Shown: positions 7,656 through 15,319 of the stretch, piece by piece
Layout: each line of letters begins with the position of its first letter
Position numbering within the stretch: the stretch's first letter is position 1
Source of the DNA: Streptomyces actinomycinicus
Lineage (GTDB): Bacteria > Actinomycetota > Actinomycetes > Streptomycetales > Streptomycetaceae
Reading direction: 5' to 3'
Length of the DNA stretch: 64,000 nucleotides
Assembly (NCBI RefSeq): GCF_016741775.1
Contig: NZ_JAERRK010000003.1
Location: 248,001 to 312,000 of the forward strand
Translations under genes and position numbers: made by a program
Notes under the pieces: model-generated
Database searches by the model: none
Seen by the model: only the letters and a program-made list of their open reading frames with translations
What the model was told of the DNA's origin: nothing

Positions 7656-10007
7656 GTGGTGGATCAGCTGACGCAGCACGATCCGCGGCGGATCGGGCCG
7701 TTCGAGGTGCTGGGCCGGCTGGGCGCCGGCGGCATGGGGCTGGTCTATCTCGCGCGCTCGGCGTCCGGCCGGCGCGTGGCGATCAAGACGGTCCGCACGG
7801 AGCTGGCGGAGGACCAGCTGTTCCGGGTCCGCTTCACCCGTGAGGTGGAGGCGGCCCGGGCGGTGTCGGGCTTCTACACGGCCGCCGTGGTCGACGCCGA
7901 CCCGCGTGCGGCGGTGCCCTGGCTGGCCACCGCCTACGTTCCCGCGCCCTCCCTCGAGGAGATAGTGAACGATTGCGGGCCGCTCCCGGCGCAGGCCGTG
8001 CGCTGGCTGGCGGCGGGCGTGGCGGAGGCCCTGCAGTCCATCCACGGCGCGGGCCTGGTCCACCGCGACCTGAAGCCGTCCAACGTGCTCGTGGTCGAGG
8101 ACGGCCCCCGGGTGATCGACTTCGGTATCGCCTCCGGCGTCTCGAACACCCGCTTGACCATGACGAACGTCGCCGTCGGCACCCCCGCGTACATGTCCCC
8201 GGAGCAGGCCAAGGACTCCCGCAGCGTCACCGGCGCCAGCGACGTCTTCTCCCTCGGCTCCATGCTGGTCTTCGCGGCCACCGGTCACCCGCCCTTCCAC
8301 GGCGCCAACCCGGTCGAGACCGTCTTCATGCTGCTCCGCGAGGGTCCCGACCTCACGGGTCTGCCCGACGAGCTGCGCCCGCTCATCGAGGTCTGCATGC
8401 AGATGGAGGCCTCCGCCCGGCCCACCCCGGCGGACCTCCAGGCCCAGCTCGCCCCCCATCTCTTCGGCTCCGGCTCCGACGACAGCGGCACCGCCTCCGC
8501 CTGGCTGCCCGAGAAGGCCGTCGCCCTCATCGAGTCCCGCCGCGGCGGGAGACCCGCCGCCAAGCCCGCCCCGGCCGCGACCGCCGGCCCGCGCAGCGCC
8601 GGCCGCCCGGCCGTGCCCCCGCCCCCGCCGTACGACCCCCCGGTGCCCGCGCCCGTCCCGGCCCCGGTCGGCGCTCCCGACACCGGCCCGGTCCGGCTGG
8701 CCGGCGCCCAGGTGCCCATCGGGCCGGGCCCCCGCGTGGCCGACGCCCGCGCCGCCGCGGTGAAGGCGCCGCCGCCGGAGGCCGGCCTGGTGGCCAGCTG
8801 GTCCCGGCCCCGCCCCGGCCTGGCCGGCGCCGACCCCGCCGTACCGCCCGTGCCCGCCACGCCCCCGGAGACGGCGAGCGGCTGGCGGCCCTGGCGGTTC
8901 CGGATGTCCAACGACGTCTGGGGCACCCCGTCCGTCGACGGCGACCTGGTCTACGTCACCTCCTTCGAGGTGCACGCGCTGGACGTGGCCACCGGCCGCC
9001 GCCGGTTCAAGACCCGGGACGTCGCCTGGTCGATGGGGGTGGCCGACGGCCGTATCCACGCCTCGGACGGTCCCACCCTGTTCGCCCTGGACGCCCGCGA
9101 GGGCACCGACCTGTGGCGGCTGTCCACGGACGCCTGGGTGTACTCCCTGAAGGCCGACCGCGGCACGGTCGTCACCGGCACCCGGGGCGGCGGCGTGCAG
9201 GCCTGGGAGGCGGCGAACGGCCAGAAGCTGTGGGAGATCACCGGCTGCCAGACCGACTTCGAGTCCCCCGAGGCGGGCCCGGTCGTGCACGACGGCACGG
9301 TCTACGTCTGGCAGGACGCCCGGCTGCGCGCCCTGGAGGCCCGCACCGGTGAGGAGCGCTGGTCGTACCCCATCGGCGACGCGGCCTCCTGCGGCGGGGT
9401 CCCGGTCCGGCTGGCCCCGGCGTCCGACGGGTACGTCTACGTCTCCGCCGGCACCCGCGTGCTGGCCGTCGAGGCGGCGAGCGGCATGGTGCGCTGGCAC
9501 TTCGAGGCCCCGGCGGTCTTCCTGTGCCCGCCGGCCTTCGCCCCGGGCCCGGCCGTCACCGGCGGCGGCGTCTACCTCGCCGACTACCTCGGCACGGTAT
9601 ACGCCCTGGACGCCACCGACGGCCGCGACCGCTGGCGCATCGCCACCGAGGCCCGCTCGTCCGTGGAGCCGGTGCTGGTCGCCGCCGGCCACGTGCACGT
9701 CGGCAGCGGCAAGGGCCTGTACACCCTGGACGCGGTCACCGGCACGCCCAAGTGGCGCTTCCAGGCGGGCGGCGACGTGGTGGGCGCCCCCGCGGTGGCC
9801 GAGGGCCGCATCCACTTCGGCTCCACCGACCATCTCCTCTACACCCTGAAGGCCGACGACGGCCGGCTGCGCTGGAAGCTCGCCACGGGCGGCGAGATCA
9901 CCGGCTCCCCGGTGGTCAAGGACGGCGTGGTGTACGCGTGCAGCAAGGACCGGTGCGTGTACGCGCTGGACGCGGAGAAGGGCACGGGAACCGCGCGGAC
10001 CGCGTAG
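7656..10007 (+). CDS. afsK: AfsK serine/threonine protein kinase
   Basis: A 783-residue kinase closely resembling Streptomyces AfsK. The kinase domain (about 14-275) shows [15 protein letters not shown] with Lys44, [11 protein letters not shown] and [11 protein letters not shown] Pro/Ala-rich linker leads to a C-terminal PQQ-type beta-propeller with repeated xxYALDAxxGxxxW blades ([38 protein letters not shown]). AfsK autophosphorylates and phosphorylates AfsR, raising afsS transcription and antibiotic production. It also acts in polar growth. The start is the first of two adjacent GTG codons, giving the N-terminus [20 protein letters not shown] known for the family. afsS and afsR lie downstream but are separated from it by five genes here. 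Confidence 0.96.
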   Translation: MVDQLTQHDPRRIGPFEVLGRLGAGGMGLVYLARSASGRRVAIKTVRTELAEDQLFRVRFTREVEAARAVSGFYTAAVVDADPRAAVPWLATAYVPAPSLEEIVNDCGPLPAQAVRWLAAGVAEALQSIHGAGLVHRDLKPSNVLVVEDGPRVIDFGIASGVSNTRLTMTNVAVGTPAYMSPEQAKDSRSVTGASDVFSLGSMLVFAATGHPPFHGANPVETVFMLLREGPDLTGLPDELRPLIEVCMQMEASARPTPADLQAQLAPHLFGSGSDDSGTASAWLPEKAVALIESRRGGRPAAKPAPAATAGPRSAGRPAVPPPPPYDPPVPAPVPAPVGAPDTGPVRLAGAQVPIGPGPRVADARAAAVKAPPPEAGLVASWSRPRPGLAGADPAVPPVPATPPETASGWRPWRFRMSNDVWGTPSVDGDLVYVTSFEVHALDVATGRRRFKTRDVAWSMGVADGRIHASDGPTLFALDAREGTDLWRLSTDAWVYSLKADRGTVVTGTRGGGVQAWEAANGQKLWEITGCQTDFESPEAGPVVHDGTVYVWQDARLRALEARTGEERWSYPIGDAASCGGVPVRLAPASDGYVYVSAGTRVLAVEAASGMVRWHFEAPAVFLCPPAFAPGPAVTGGGVYLADYLGTVYALDATDGRDRWRIATEARSSVEPVLVAAGHVHVGSGKGLYTLDAVTGTPKWRFQAGGDVVGAPAVAEGRIHFGSTDHLLYTLKADDGRLRWKLATGGEITGSPVVKDGVVYACSKDRCVYALDAEKGTGTARTA

Positions 10008-10131
10008 CGCGTGACGGCCGTCGTACCGGGTTTGTCACGGAAGGGCTCCAGACGGCGGCCGTCCAGGGCTGACGCTACCCCCGGCGCCGGGCACCCGCCA
10101 GACGGTTCGGCCCGGTGGTTAGGGTGATGTC

Positions 10132-10758
10132 ATGGCCATGCACATACGGATGCGCACGCTCAGGTTCACGGCCGTGCTGACCCTCGTGGTCCTCGCTCTC
10201 ACCGGCTTCTCGGCCGGCCGGCACGGCCGGCACCACGGGAGCGGGGGCGGTGGGGGCGGCTGCAGCAGTTCCCACCAGGACCACGACAGCTCGTCCTCGT
10301 CGTCCTCGGGCGGCTCCTACGACGACCCGGCCGACGACGGCTACGGCGACCCGGCCGACGACACCTACGGCAGCGGCGGCACGAACACCTCGGGCGGCAC
10401 CGGTGGCGGCACCTACCACCGCAGGCCCACCCAGCGCTCCACGTCCTCCCCGGGCAGCGGGACGGCGCTGAAGGACGGGAAGGCGAGACTGGTGAGCTGC
10501 GCCACCGAGAAGGCGCGGTACGCGACCGTCGAGGTCAGCAACCCGAACGGCCGTGAAGCCGACTTCAAGGCACACGTCGAGTTCGACGACGGGCAGGACT
10601 CGGCGATCGGCGACAACGCCGCCACGGTCACCGTCCCGGCCCATGGCACGGCCCGCGTCCAGGTGGAGCTGGTCGGCAGCTTCGGGGTGCGCGACGACGG
10701 CCTCGTCCTCCGGCTCGACCACTGCACCGTGGACCCGGTCGCCCGGCTCGGCACCTAG
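10132..10758 (+). CDS. Secreted low-complexity protein of unknown function
   Basis: A 208-residue protein with a signal peptide (RMRTLRFTAVLTLVVLALTGFSAG). A His/Gly/Ser/Asp-rich linker follows (GRHHGSGGGGGGC, a Ser run, YDDPADDGYGDPADD), then a C-terminal domain of about 95 residues (ALKDGKARLVSC to VARLGT). That domain looks like a small beta-sandwich with two Cys, as in FxLYD-like domains. In S. coelicolor one secreted-protein gene lies between afsK and afsS; this is the likely counterpart. No lipobox is evident at the Cys. It converges with the enoyl-CoA hydratase gene at a perfect hairpin. Confidence 0.75.
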   Translation: MAMHIRMRTLRFTAVLTLVVLALTGFSAGRHGRHHGSGGGGGGCSSSHQDHDSSSSSSSGGSYDDPADDGYGDPADDTYGSGGTNTSGGTGGGTYHRRPTQRSTSSPGSGTALKDGKARLVSCATEKARYATVEVSNPNGREADFKAHVEFDDGQDSAIGDNAATVTVPAHGTARVQVELVGSFGVRDDGLVLRLDHCTVDPVARLGT

Positions 10759-10761
10759 CCG

Positions 10762-10783
10762 GGCCGTGCCCGAGGGCACGGCC
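10762..10783. terminator. Bidirectional hairpin between convergent genes
   Basis: GGCCGTGCCC and GGGCACGGCC form a perfect 10-bp stem around two central bases. It sits between the secreted-protein stop and the stop of the enoyl-CoA hydratase gene, which it touches. Confidence 0.65.
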
Positions 10784-11556
10784 TACCGCACCCGGTACCC
10801 CTTCGGCCTGCCCGCGAACAGCTCCGCCTGCCGTCCGGCCGGCAGATTGCCGAGGGCGATGAGATGCGGTGCCTGGGCGAACGCCTGCGCACGCGCCGCC
10901 TCCCGGGCCGCCCACAGCGCCCGCACGGTCCCCTGCACCCCCTCCGGCGGATACCCGGCGATGACGGCGGCACAGCGCACGGCACCGTCCAGCGCGCCTC
11001 CCGCCACCGTGACTTCGGAGACCAGCCCCACCTCATGGGCCCGCCGGGCGGAGATCCGCTCGGCCGTGCCCATGAGCATCATCCGCGCGACCTCCCCGTA
11101 CGGCATCCGCCCGGCCATGAGCACGGACTCGTAGGCGCTGACCATGCCGTACGTGGTGTGCGGGTCGAAGAAGACGGCGGTGTCGTCGGCGATCACGAAC
11201 TCGGCCTCGCCCAGCAGGTAGAAGGCCCCGCCGCAGGCCATGCCGCGCACGGCCGCCACGACCGGCTTCCACAGGCCGTTCGCCTTCGGGCCGACGCCCA
11301 GCAGCGGATCGTCCTGCATGTACGGCGACGAGGGCTGCGGCACGACGGCGTTGCGGTCGATGCCCGTGCAGAACGCCCGCTCCCCGGCCCCGGTGAGCAC
11401 GACGGCCCGCACGGAGTCGTCGAACCGCAACTCGCGCCACACCGAGGTGAGTTCCTCCACCATCTCCAGGTCGATGGCGTTCAGCCGCGCGGGCCGGTCC
11501 AGGGTGACGACGGCGACACCCGTCTCCTTGTCGGCGGTGAGGCGGACGGTGTTCAC
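10783..11556 (-). CDS. Enoyl-CoA hydratase/isomerase family protein
   Basis: A 257-residue crotonase-fold protein. It shows VAVVTLDRPARLNAIDLEM, VRAVVLTGAGERAFCTGIDRN, the oxyanion-hole segment RGMACGGAFYLLGEAEFVIADD (about residues 97-118) and GMVSAYESVLMAGRMPYGEVARMMLMG. It would hydrate or isomerise an enoyl-CoA; the specific catalytic acids of mitochondrial hydratase are not clearly conserved. The GTG start overlaps the DUF35 stop by GTGA. It is the last gene of a thiolase-DUF35-hydratase operon controlled by operator copy 4. Confidence 0.88.
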   Translation of the reverse strand: MNTVRLTADKETGVAVVTLDRPARLNAIDLEMVEELTSVWRELRFDDSVRAVVLTGAGERAFCTGIDRNAVVPQPSSPYMQDDPLLGVGPKANGLWKPVVAAVRGMACGGAFYLLGEAEFVIADDTAVFFDPHTTYGMVSAYESVLMAGRMPYGEVARMMLMGTAERISARRAHEVGLVSEVTVAGGALDGAVRCAAVIAGYPPEGVQGTVRALWAAREAARAQAFAQAPHLIALGNLPAGRQAELFAGRPKGYRVR

Positions 11557-11960
11557 GCGAGCACCCACTGCGGAAGCCCGCCGGAGAAGACCGCCTGCAC
11601 CCGGGCACCGATCCGGATGCGCGCCGGATCGACGGAGTCCAGCCGCGCCCCCGGACCGCTGACCAGATTCCCGACCAGCCGTATGCCCGGGTCCTCCGCC
11701 AGCTCCACGACGACCACGTTGTACGGGGCCTGTTCCGCGTAGTCGGGCAGCAGCGGCGGATGCGGGACGACGAAGGACCACACACGCCCGCGCCCGGAGA
11801 CCGGCCGCCACTCGCTCGCGAAGGACTGGCAGTGCGGGCAGCAGGGCCGGGGCGGGAAACGGAGTACGCCGCAGTCGCCGCACGCCTGGACGCGCAGCTC
11901 GCCGCGGTCCGCGTACTCCCAGAAGGGCGCGCCGGCGGTGTCCGTGACCGGGATCAGCAT
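11553..11960 (-). CDS. DUF35 OB-fold / zinc-ribbon protein
   Basis: A 135-residue DUF35 protein. It has the N-terminal PFWEYADRGELRVQAC helix, a zinc ribbon with CGDC and CPHC pairs at about residues 27-44, and the OB-fold VWSFVVPHPPLLPDYAEQAPYNVVVVELAED. It lies between the thiolase-like gene (two bases apart) and the enoyl-CoA hydratase (GTGA overlap). This is the tight thiolase-DUF35 pairing seen for Ltp2 aldolases, so it likely forms a heteromer with its upstream neighbour, binding the acyl-CoA end of the substrate. Confidence 0.9.
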   Translation of the reverse strand: MLIPVTDTAGAPFWEYADRGELRVQACGDCGVLRFPPRPCCPHCQSFASEWRPVSGRGRVWSFVVPHPPLLPDYAEQAPYNVVVVELAEDPGIRLVGNLVSGPGARLDSVDPARIRIGARVQAVFSGGLPQWVLA

Positions 11961-11962
11961 GA

Positions 11963-13117
11963 TCAGCTCCTCAGCAGGAGAGCGGAGGTGGGAACGCCTT
12001 CACCGGCCGTGACCAGGCAGGTGGCAGCGCCGGGGACCTGGGCGGTACTGGTCCCGCGCAACTGTTTGACGCCCTCGTTGATGAGGTTGAAGCCGTGCAC
12101 GTACGCCTCGCTGAGCCCGCCGCCCCCGGTGTTGACCGGCAGCCGCCCGCCGGTCTCCAGGGCGCCCTGCTCGGTGAAGGCGCCGCCCTCGCCGCGGGCG
12201 CAGAAACCGTAGCCCTCGAGGGACAGCGGGATCAGGGCGGTGAACGCGTCGTAGATCTGGGCCACGTCGACGTCGTCCGGGGTGATGTCCGCGTGTTTCC
12301 ACAGGTGCCGGGCAGCCGTCCAGGCGGGGCCGGTGAGGGGGTCGTCGTTCCAGTAGTTGACCATGCCGTGGTGCTGGGCGGGCAGGCCCTGCGCGGCGGC
12401 ATGCACGTACACCGGCTGCCGGGCGCAGTCCCGGGCCCGCTCCCGTCCGACGATCACACAGGCCAGTGCGCCGTCCGTCTCCAGGCAGTTGTCGTAGAGG
12501 CACAGCGGCTCGCTGATCCACCGGGAGGTCATGTACATCTCCCGGGTCAGCGGCCGTTCGTACATCACGGCCGCCGGGTTCTGGTTGGCCCGGTTGCGGC
12601 AGGCCAGGGCCACGTTGAAGAGGTGGTCCCGGGTGACGCCGTACTCGTGCATGTACCGCCGGGTCAGCATGGCGATCTCGTCGGCCGGCCGCAGCAGCCC
12701 GAAGGGCCGCGTCCACTGCGCCGGAGTGGGCAGCTGTACGGCGGTGTTCGTCCACGGCCGGGGCCCGCTGCCGCGCTTGCGGGACCGCCAGGCGACGCCC
12801 ACGGTGGCCTGCCCGGCGGCGATGGCGGCGGCGAGGTGCGCGACCGTGGCACAGGAGCCGCCGCCCCCGTACCCCACCTTGCTGAAGAAGGTCAGGTCCC
12901 CGAACCCGACGGCCTTCGCCAGCTCCACCTCGTCGGTCTCCTCCATCGTGTAGGAGGCGACCGCGTCGACCTCGCCGGGCGCGATGCCCGCGTCGTCGAG
13001 GGCGGCGAGCACGGCCCGGCAGGCGAGCGTCCTCTCGTCCTCCGGGAGGTGCTTGGCGAAGGCGGTCTGTCCGATCCCGACGACGGCGGTGGCGTCCTTG
13101 AACCCTGGTCCTGCCAT
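11963..13117 (-). CDS. Thiolase-fold protein (Ltp2-like aldolase candidate)
   Basis: A 384-residue thiolase-fold protein. It starts KDATAVVGIGQTAFAKHLPEDERTLACRAVLAALDDAGI, has QIYDAFTALIPLSLEGYGFC in the middle and ends with NTGGGGLSEAYVHGFNLINEGVKQLRG. The nucleophile loop is GYGGGGSCATVAHL; the aligned Cys position appears to be Gly. Cys-less SCP2-thiolase relatives with DUF35 partners catalyse retro-aldol cleavage of beta-hydroxyacyl-CoA side chains. With a hydratase and DUF35 in the same operon this is a good fit: hydrate, then cleave. The ATG is preceded by AGGAGAGGGG just after operator copy 4. Confidence 0.85.
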   Translation of the reverse strand: MAGPGFKDATAVVGIGQTAFAKHLPEDERTLACRAVLAALDDAGIAPGEVDAVASYTMEETDEVELAKAVGFGDLTFFSKVGYGGGGSCATVAHLAAAIAAGQATVGVAWRSRKRGSGPRPWTNTAVQLPTPAQWTRPFGLLRPADEIAMLTRRYMHEYGVTRDHLFNVALACRNRANQNPAAVMYERPLTREMYMTSRWISEPLCLYDNCLETDGALACVIVGRERARDCARQPVYVHAAAQGLPAQHHGMVNYWNDDPLTGPAWTAARHLWKHADITPDDVDVAQIYDAFTALIPLSLEGYGFCARGEGGAFTEQGALETGGRLPVNTGGGGLSEAYVHGFNLINEGVKQLRGTSTAQVPGAATCLVTAGEGVPTSALLLRS

Positions 13118-13131
13118 GTGGAACCCCTCTC

Positions 13132-13146
13132 CTGACAGGCCGTCAG
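13132..13146. promoter_or_regulatory. TetR-type operator, copy 4
   Basis: Perfect CTGAC AGGCC GTCAG. It lies 14 bp before the Ltp-like start on the minus strand. It is paired with copy 5 at a centre-to-centre spacing of 27 bp in the divergent promoter. Confidence 0.75.
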
Positions 13147-13158
13147 ATTACCGCTAAT

Positions 13159-13173
13159 CTGACGGTTAGTCAG
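13159..13173. promoter_or_regulatory. TetR-type operator, copy 5
   Basis: Perfect CTGAC GGTTA GTCAG, flanked by AAT/CTC. It sits directly before the acyl-CoA ligase; a possible -10 (TTAGTC, 13166-13171) lies inside it. Confidence 0.75.
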
Positions 13174-13203
13174 CTCGTGGGGTCACTGAGCGGGGAGGCG
13201 GCC

Positions 13204-14802
13204 GTGGCCGAGTGGGACACCATCCCTGAACTGGTCCGGTCGGCGGCCGGGCGCTACGCGGACACCGAGGCCGTGGTCGACGGCCGCACCCGCGTCACGT
13301 ACGCCGAACTCGGTGCCCGCGTCGAACGCGCGGCGGCGGCCTGCCTCGCGAGCGGCGTCCGGCCGGGCGACCGGGTGGCCGTCTGGGCCCCCAACTCCCT
13401 GGACTGGATCGTTGCGTCACTCGGTGCGGTGACGGCGGGCGCGGTCCTCGTCCCGCTGAACACCCGCTTCAAGGGCACGGAGGCGGCGGACGTCATGCGC
13501 CGCAGCGGGGCCCGGCTGCTGTTCGTGACGGGAACCTTCCTGGGCGCGTCCTACGTCGCCGCACTGCGCCGGGCGGCGGGCGCAGGAGTGCCCGACGGCC
13601 GGGGTCCGCTGCCCGGACTGCCGGAGCTGGAGCGGGTGGTGGTCCTGTCGGAGGACGCACCGCCGGACTTCCACACCTGGAAGGACTTCCTGGCGGCCGG
13701 AGAAGGGGTGCCGCCGTCGCACGTGCGAGCGAGGTCGGCCCGGTCGGACGGGTCGGCGGTGTCGGACATCGTCTACACCTCCGGCACGACGGGCCGCCCG
13801 AAGGGTGCGGTGATCACACACGGCCAGAGCCTGCGCGCGTACGAGATCTGGGCGGACCTGGCCGGCCTGCGCCACACGGACCGCTACCTGATCGTCAACC
13901 CCTTCTTCCACACCTTCGGCTACAAGGCGGGGGTGCTCGCCTGTCTCATGCGCGGGGCGACGATGATCCCGCAGCCGGTGTTCAACGTGGACACGGCACT
14001 GGCGAACATCGCGGCGGAACGGGTCTCGGTGCTGCCGGGCCCGCCGACCCTGCACCAGCAGCTCCTGGACCACCCCGCCCGCGACGCGTACGACCTGTCG
14101 GCCCTGCGGCTGGTGGTGACGGGCGCGGCGGTGGTGCCGCTACGGCTGGTGGAACGCCTGCGCGGGGAACTGGGCGTGGACACGGTCCTGACGGCGTACG
14201 GCCTCTCGGAGGCGAGCGGCATCGTCACGATGTGCCGGCGCGGTGACGCACCCGCGGTGATCGCCGCCTCCTCCGGGCGGGCGATCCCCGGCACGGAGGT
14301 ACGGGTGGCCGACGCACACGGAACCCCGGTGCCCGCCGGCACGCCGGGCGAAATCCTGGTCCGCGGCTTCAACGTCATGCGCGGCTACTACGAGGACGCC
14401 AGGGCCACCTCGGAGGCGATCTCCCCGGACGGCTGGCTGAGCACCGGGGACGTGGGCGTCCTGGACCCGTCCGGCAACCTGCGCATCACGGACCGCATCA
14501 AGGACATGTACATCGTCGGCGGCTTCAACGCCTACCCGGCGGAGATAGAGCAACTGCTGGGCATCCACCCGGACGTGGCCGACGTGGCGGTCATCGGCGT
14601 ACCGGACGCCCGCCTCGGCGAGGTCGGCAAGGCCTACGTCGTCCGCCGCCCCGGCTCGCTCCTCACCGCCGACGACCTGATCGCCTGGGCCCGCCGCGAG
14701 ATGGCGAACTACAAGGTGCCGAGGGCGGTGCAGTTCGTGACCGAACTGCCGCGGAACGCGAGCGGGAAGGTGGTGAAGGGGGAGCTGCGGGGGCGGGGCT
14801 GA
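13204..14802 (+). CDS. Acyl-CoA ligase (AMP-forming, FadD-like)
   Basis: A 532-residue ANL-superfamily ligase. Core motifs are YTSGTTGRPKGAVITH (A3), TAYGLSEASG (A5), STGDVG (A7), ITDRIKDMYIVGGFNAYPAEIE (A8 hinge) and LPRNASGKVVKGEL with the catalytic Lys (A10). It would adenylate a carboxylic acid and transfer it to CoA, the entry step for the catabolic genes here; FadD3-like enzymes act on steroid ring propionates. The GTG at 13204 has a GGGGAGG site five bases upstream. The in-frame GTG at 13177, three bases after operator copy 5, is an alternative leaderless start. It is divergent from the Ltp-DUF35-hydratase operon. Confidence 0.92.
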   Translation: MAEWDTIPELVRSAAGRYADTEAVVDGRTRVTYAELGARVERAAAACLASGVRPGDRVAVWAPNSLDWIVASLGAVTAGAVLVPLNTRFKGTEAADVMRRSGARLLFVTGTFLGASYVAALRRAAGAGVPDGRGPLPGLPELERVVVLSEDAPPDFHTWKDFLAAGEGVPPSHVRARSARSDGSAVSDIVYTSGTTGRPKGAVITHGQSLRAYEIWADLAGLRHTDRYLIVNPFFHTFGYKAGVLACLMRGATMIPQPVFNVDTALANIAAERVSVLPGPPTLHQQLLDHPARDAYDLSALRLVVTGAAVVPLRLVERLRGELGVDTVLTAYGLSEASGIVTMCRRGDAPAVIAASSGRAIPGTEVRVADAHGTPVPAGTPGEILVRGFNVMRGYYEDARATSEAISPDGWLSTGDVGVLDPSGNLRITDRIKDMYIVGGFNAYPAEIEQLLGIHPDVADVAVIGVPDARLGEVGKAYVVRRPGSLLTADDLIAWARREMANYKVPRAVQFVTELPRNASGKVVKGELRGRG

Positions 14803-14913
14803 TCCGTACGGACCCCTGCGGCCGGTCAGCGGTGCGAATCTCGCTCCGGACACACCTCGGCCGCGACGGCTCCCCCTCCGCGCCGCCGCGGCCGATCCCC
14901 CGTCAGATCACCG

Positions 14914-15117
14914 TCAGATCCGCTCTCCCGAGGCGTGGTTGTCCATGACGGTCAGCTCTTCGTCGGAGGCGTGGTTGTCCTGCGGGGCCACCCCGGCCTC
15001 GGACGTCGCGGCCTTCTTCTTCGCGTTCTTCGCGGCGGTAAGGATGTTCTCATCCACCAGCGACGCGTGGTTGTCGAGCGGCTTGACGACGTCGCCGGGC
15101 TTCTCGGTCTGACTCAT
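14914..15117 (-). CDS. afsS: AfsS sigma-like small regulator
   Basis: A 67-residue acidic protein with three copies of DNHAS (about residues 15-19, 47-51, 59-63), the hallmark of AfsS (AfsR2). AfsS is a small global activator of antibiotic biosynthesis transcribed under AfsR and PhoP control; its biochemical mechanism is unresolved. The ATG at 15117 (MSQTEKPG) is chosen because GGAG lies nine bases upstream; TTG and ATG codons just before it are too close. It is downstream of afsR on the same strand, with a box of direct repeats and a long hairpin between them. The stop overlaps a directly repeated ATCTGACGG half-site of the TetR operator. Confidence 0.93.
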   Translation of the reverse strand: MSQTEKPGDVVKPLDNHASLVDENILTAAKNAKKKAATSEAGVAPQDNHASDEELTVMDNHASGERI

Positions 15118-15155
15118 GATCATCAACTCCAGCTACATGCAGCAAAGTTCGGAAG

Positions 15156-15193
15156 GTCCGTCCGACGACTCCCCCGGGTGTCGTCGGACGGAC
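15156..15193 (-). promoter_or_regulatory. 14-bp perfect hairpin in the afsS leader
   Basis: GTCCGTCCGACGAC pairs perfectly with GTCGTCGGACGGAC across a 10-nt loop. It lies between the afsS control box (15282-15303) and the afsS start, 38 bp before the ATG. It may therefore be in the 5' untranslated region. It could also terminate afsR transcription. No U-run follows it. Confidence 0.6.
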
Positions 15194-15281
15194 GCACGGG
15201 CCGCTCACCCTAAACGGTGAAGCCCCTGCCGATTCCGCCTGCCCCCCGACGCGGCGGCTCGGTAAGGTCAAGGCTGCCGGT

Positions 15282-15303
15282 CCGCGATAAACGAACGATG
15301 AAC
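15282..15303 (-). promoter_or_regulatory. AfsR/PhoP-type direct-repeat box of afsS
   Basis: On the minus strand two 11-bp units follow directly: GTTCATCGTTC and GTTTATCGCGG. They match the PHO-box form GTTCAYC..., and AfsR and PhoP are known to compete for an overlapping site at the S. coelicolor afsS promoter. It lies 17 bp after the afsR stop codon. Confidence 0.7.
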
Positions 15304-15319
15304 GGCCGGTCCTCGCAGC

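Noticed and set aside
8285..8926. Long frames opposite the AfsK linker
   Set aside because: High GC with low stop frequency creates open frames; the forward frame matches AfsK throughout.
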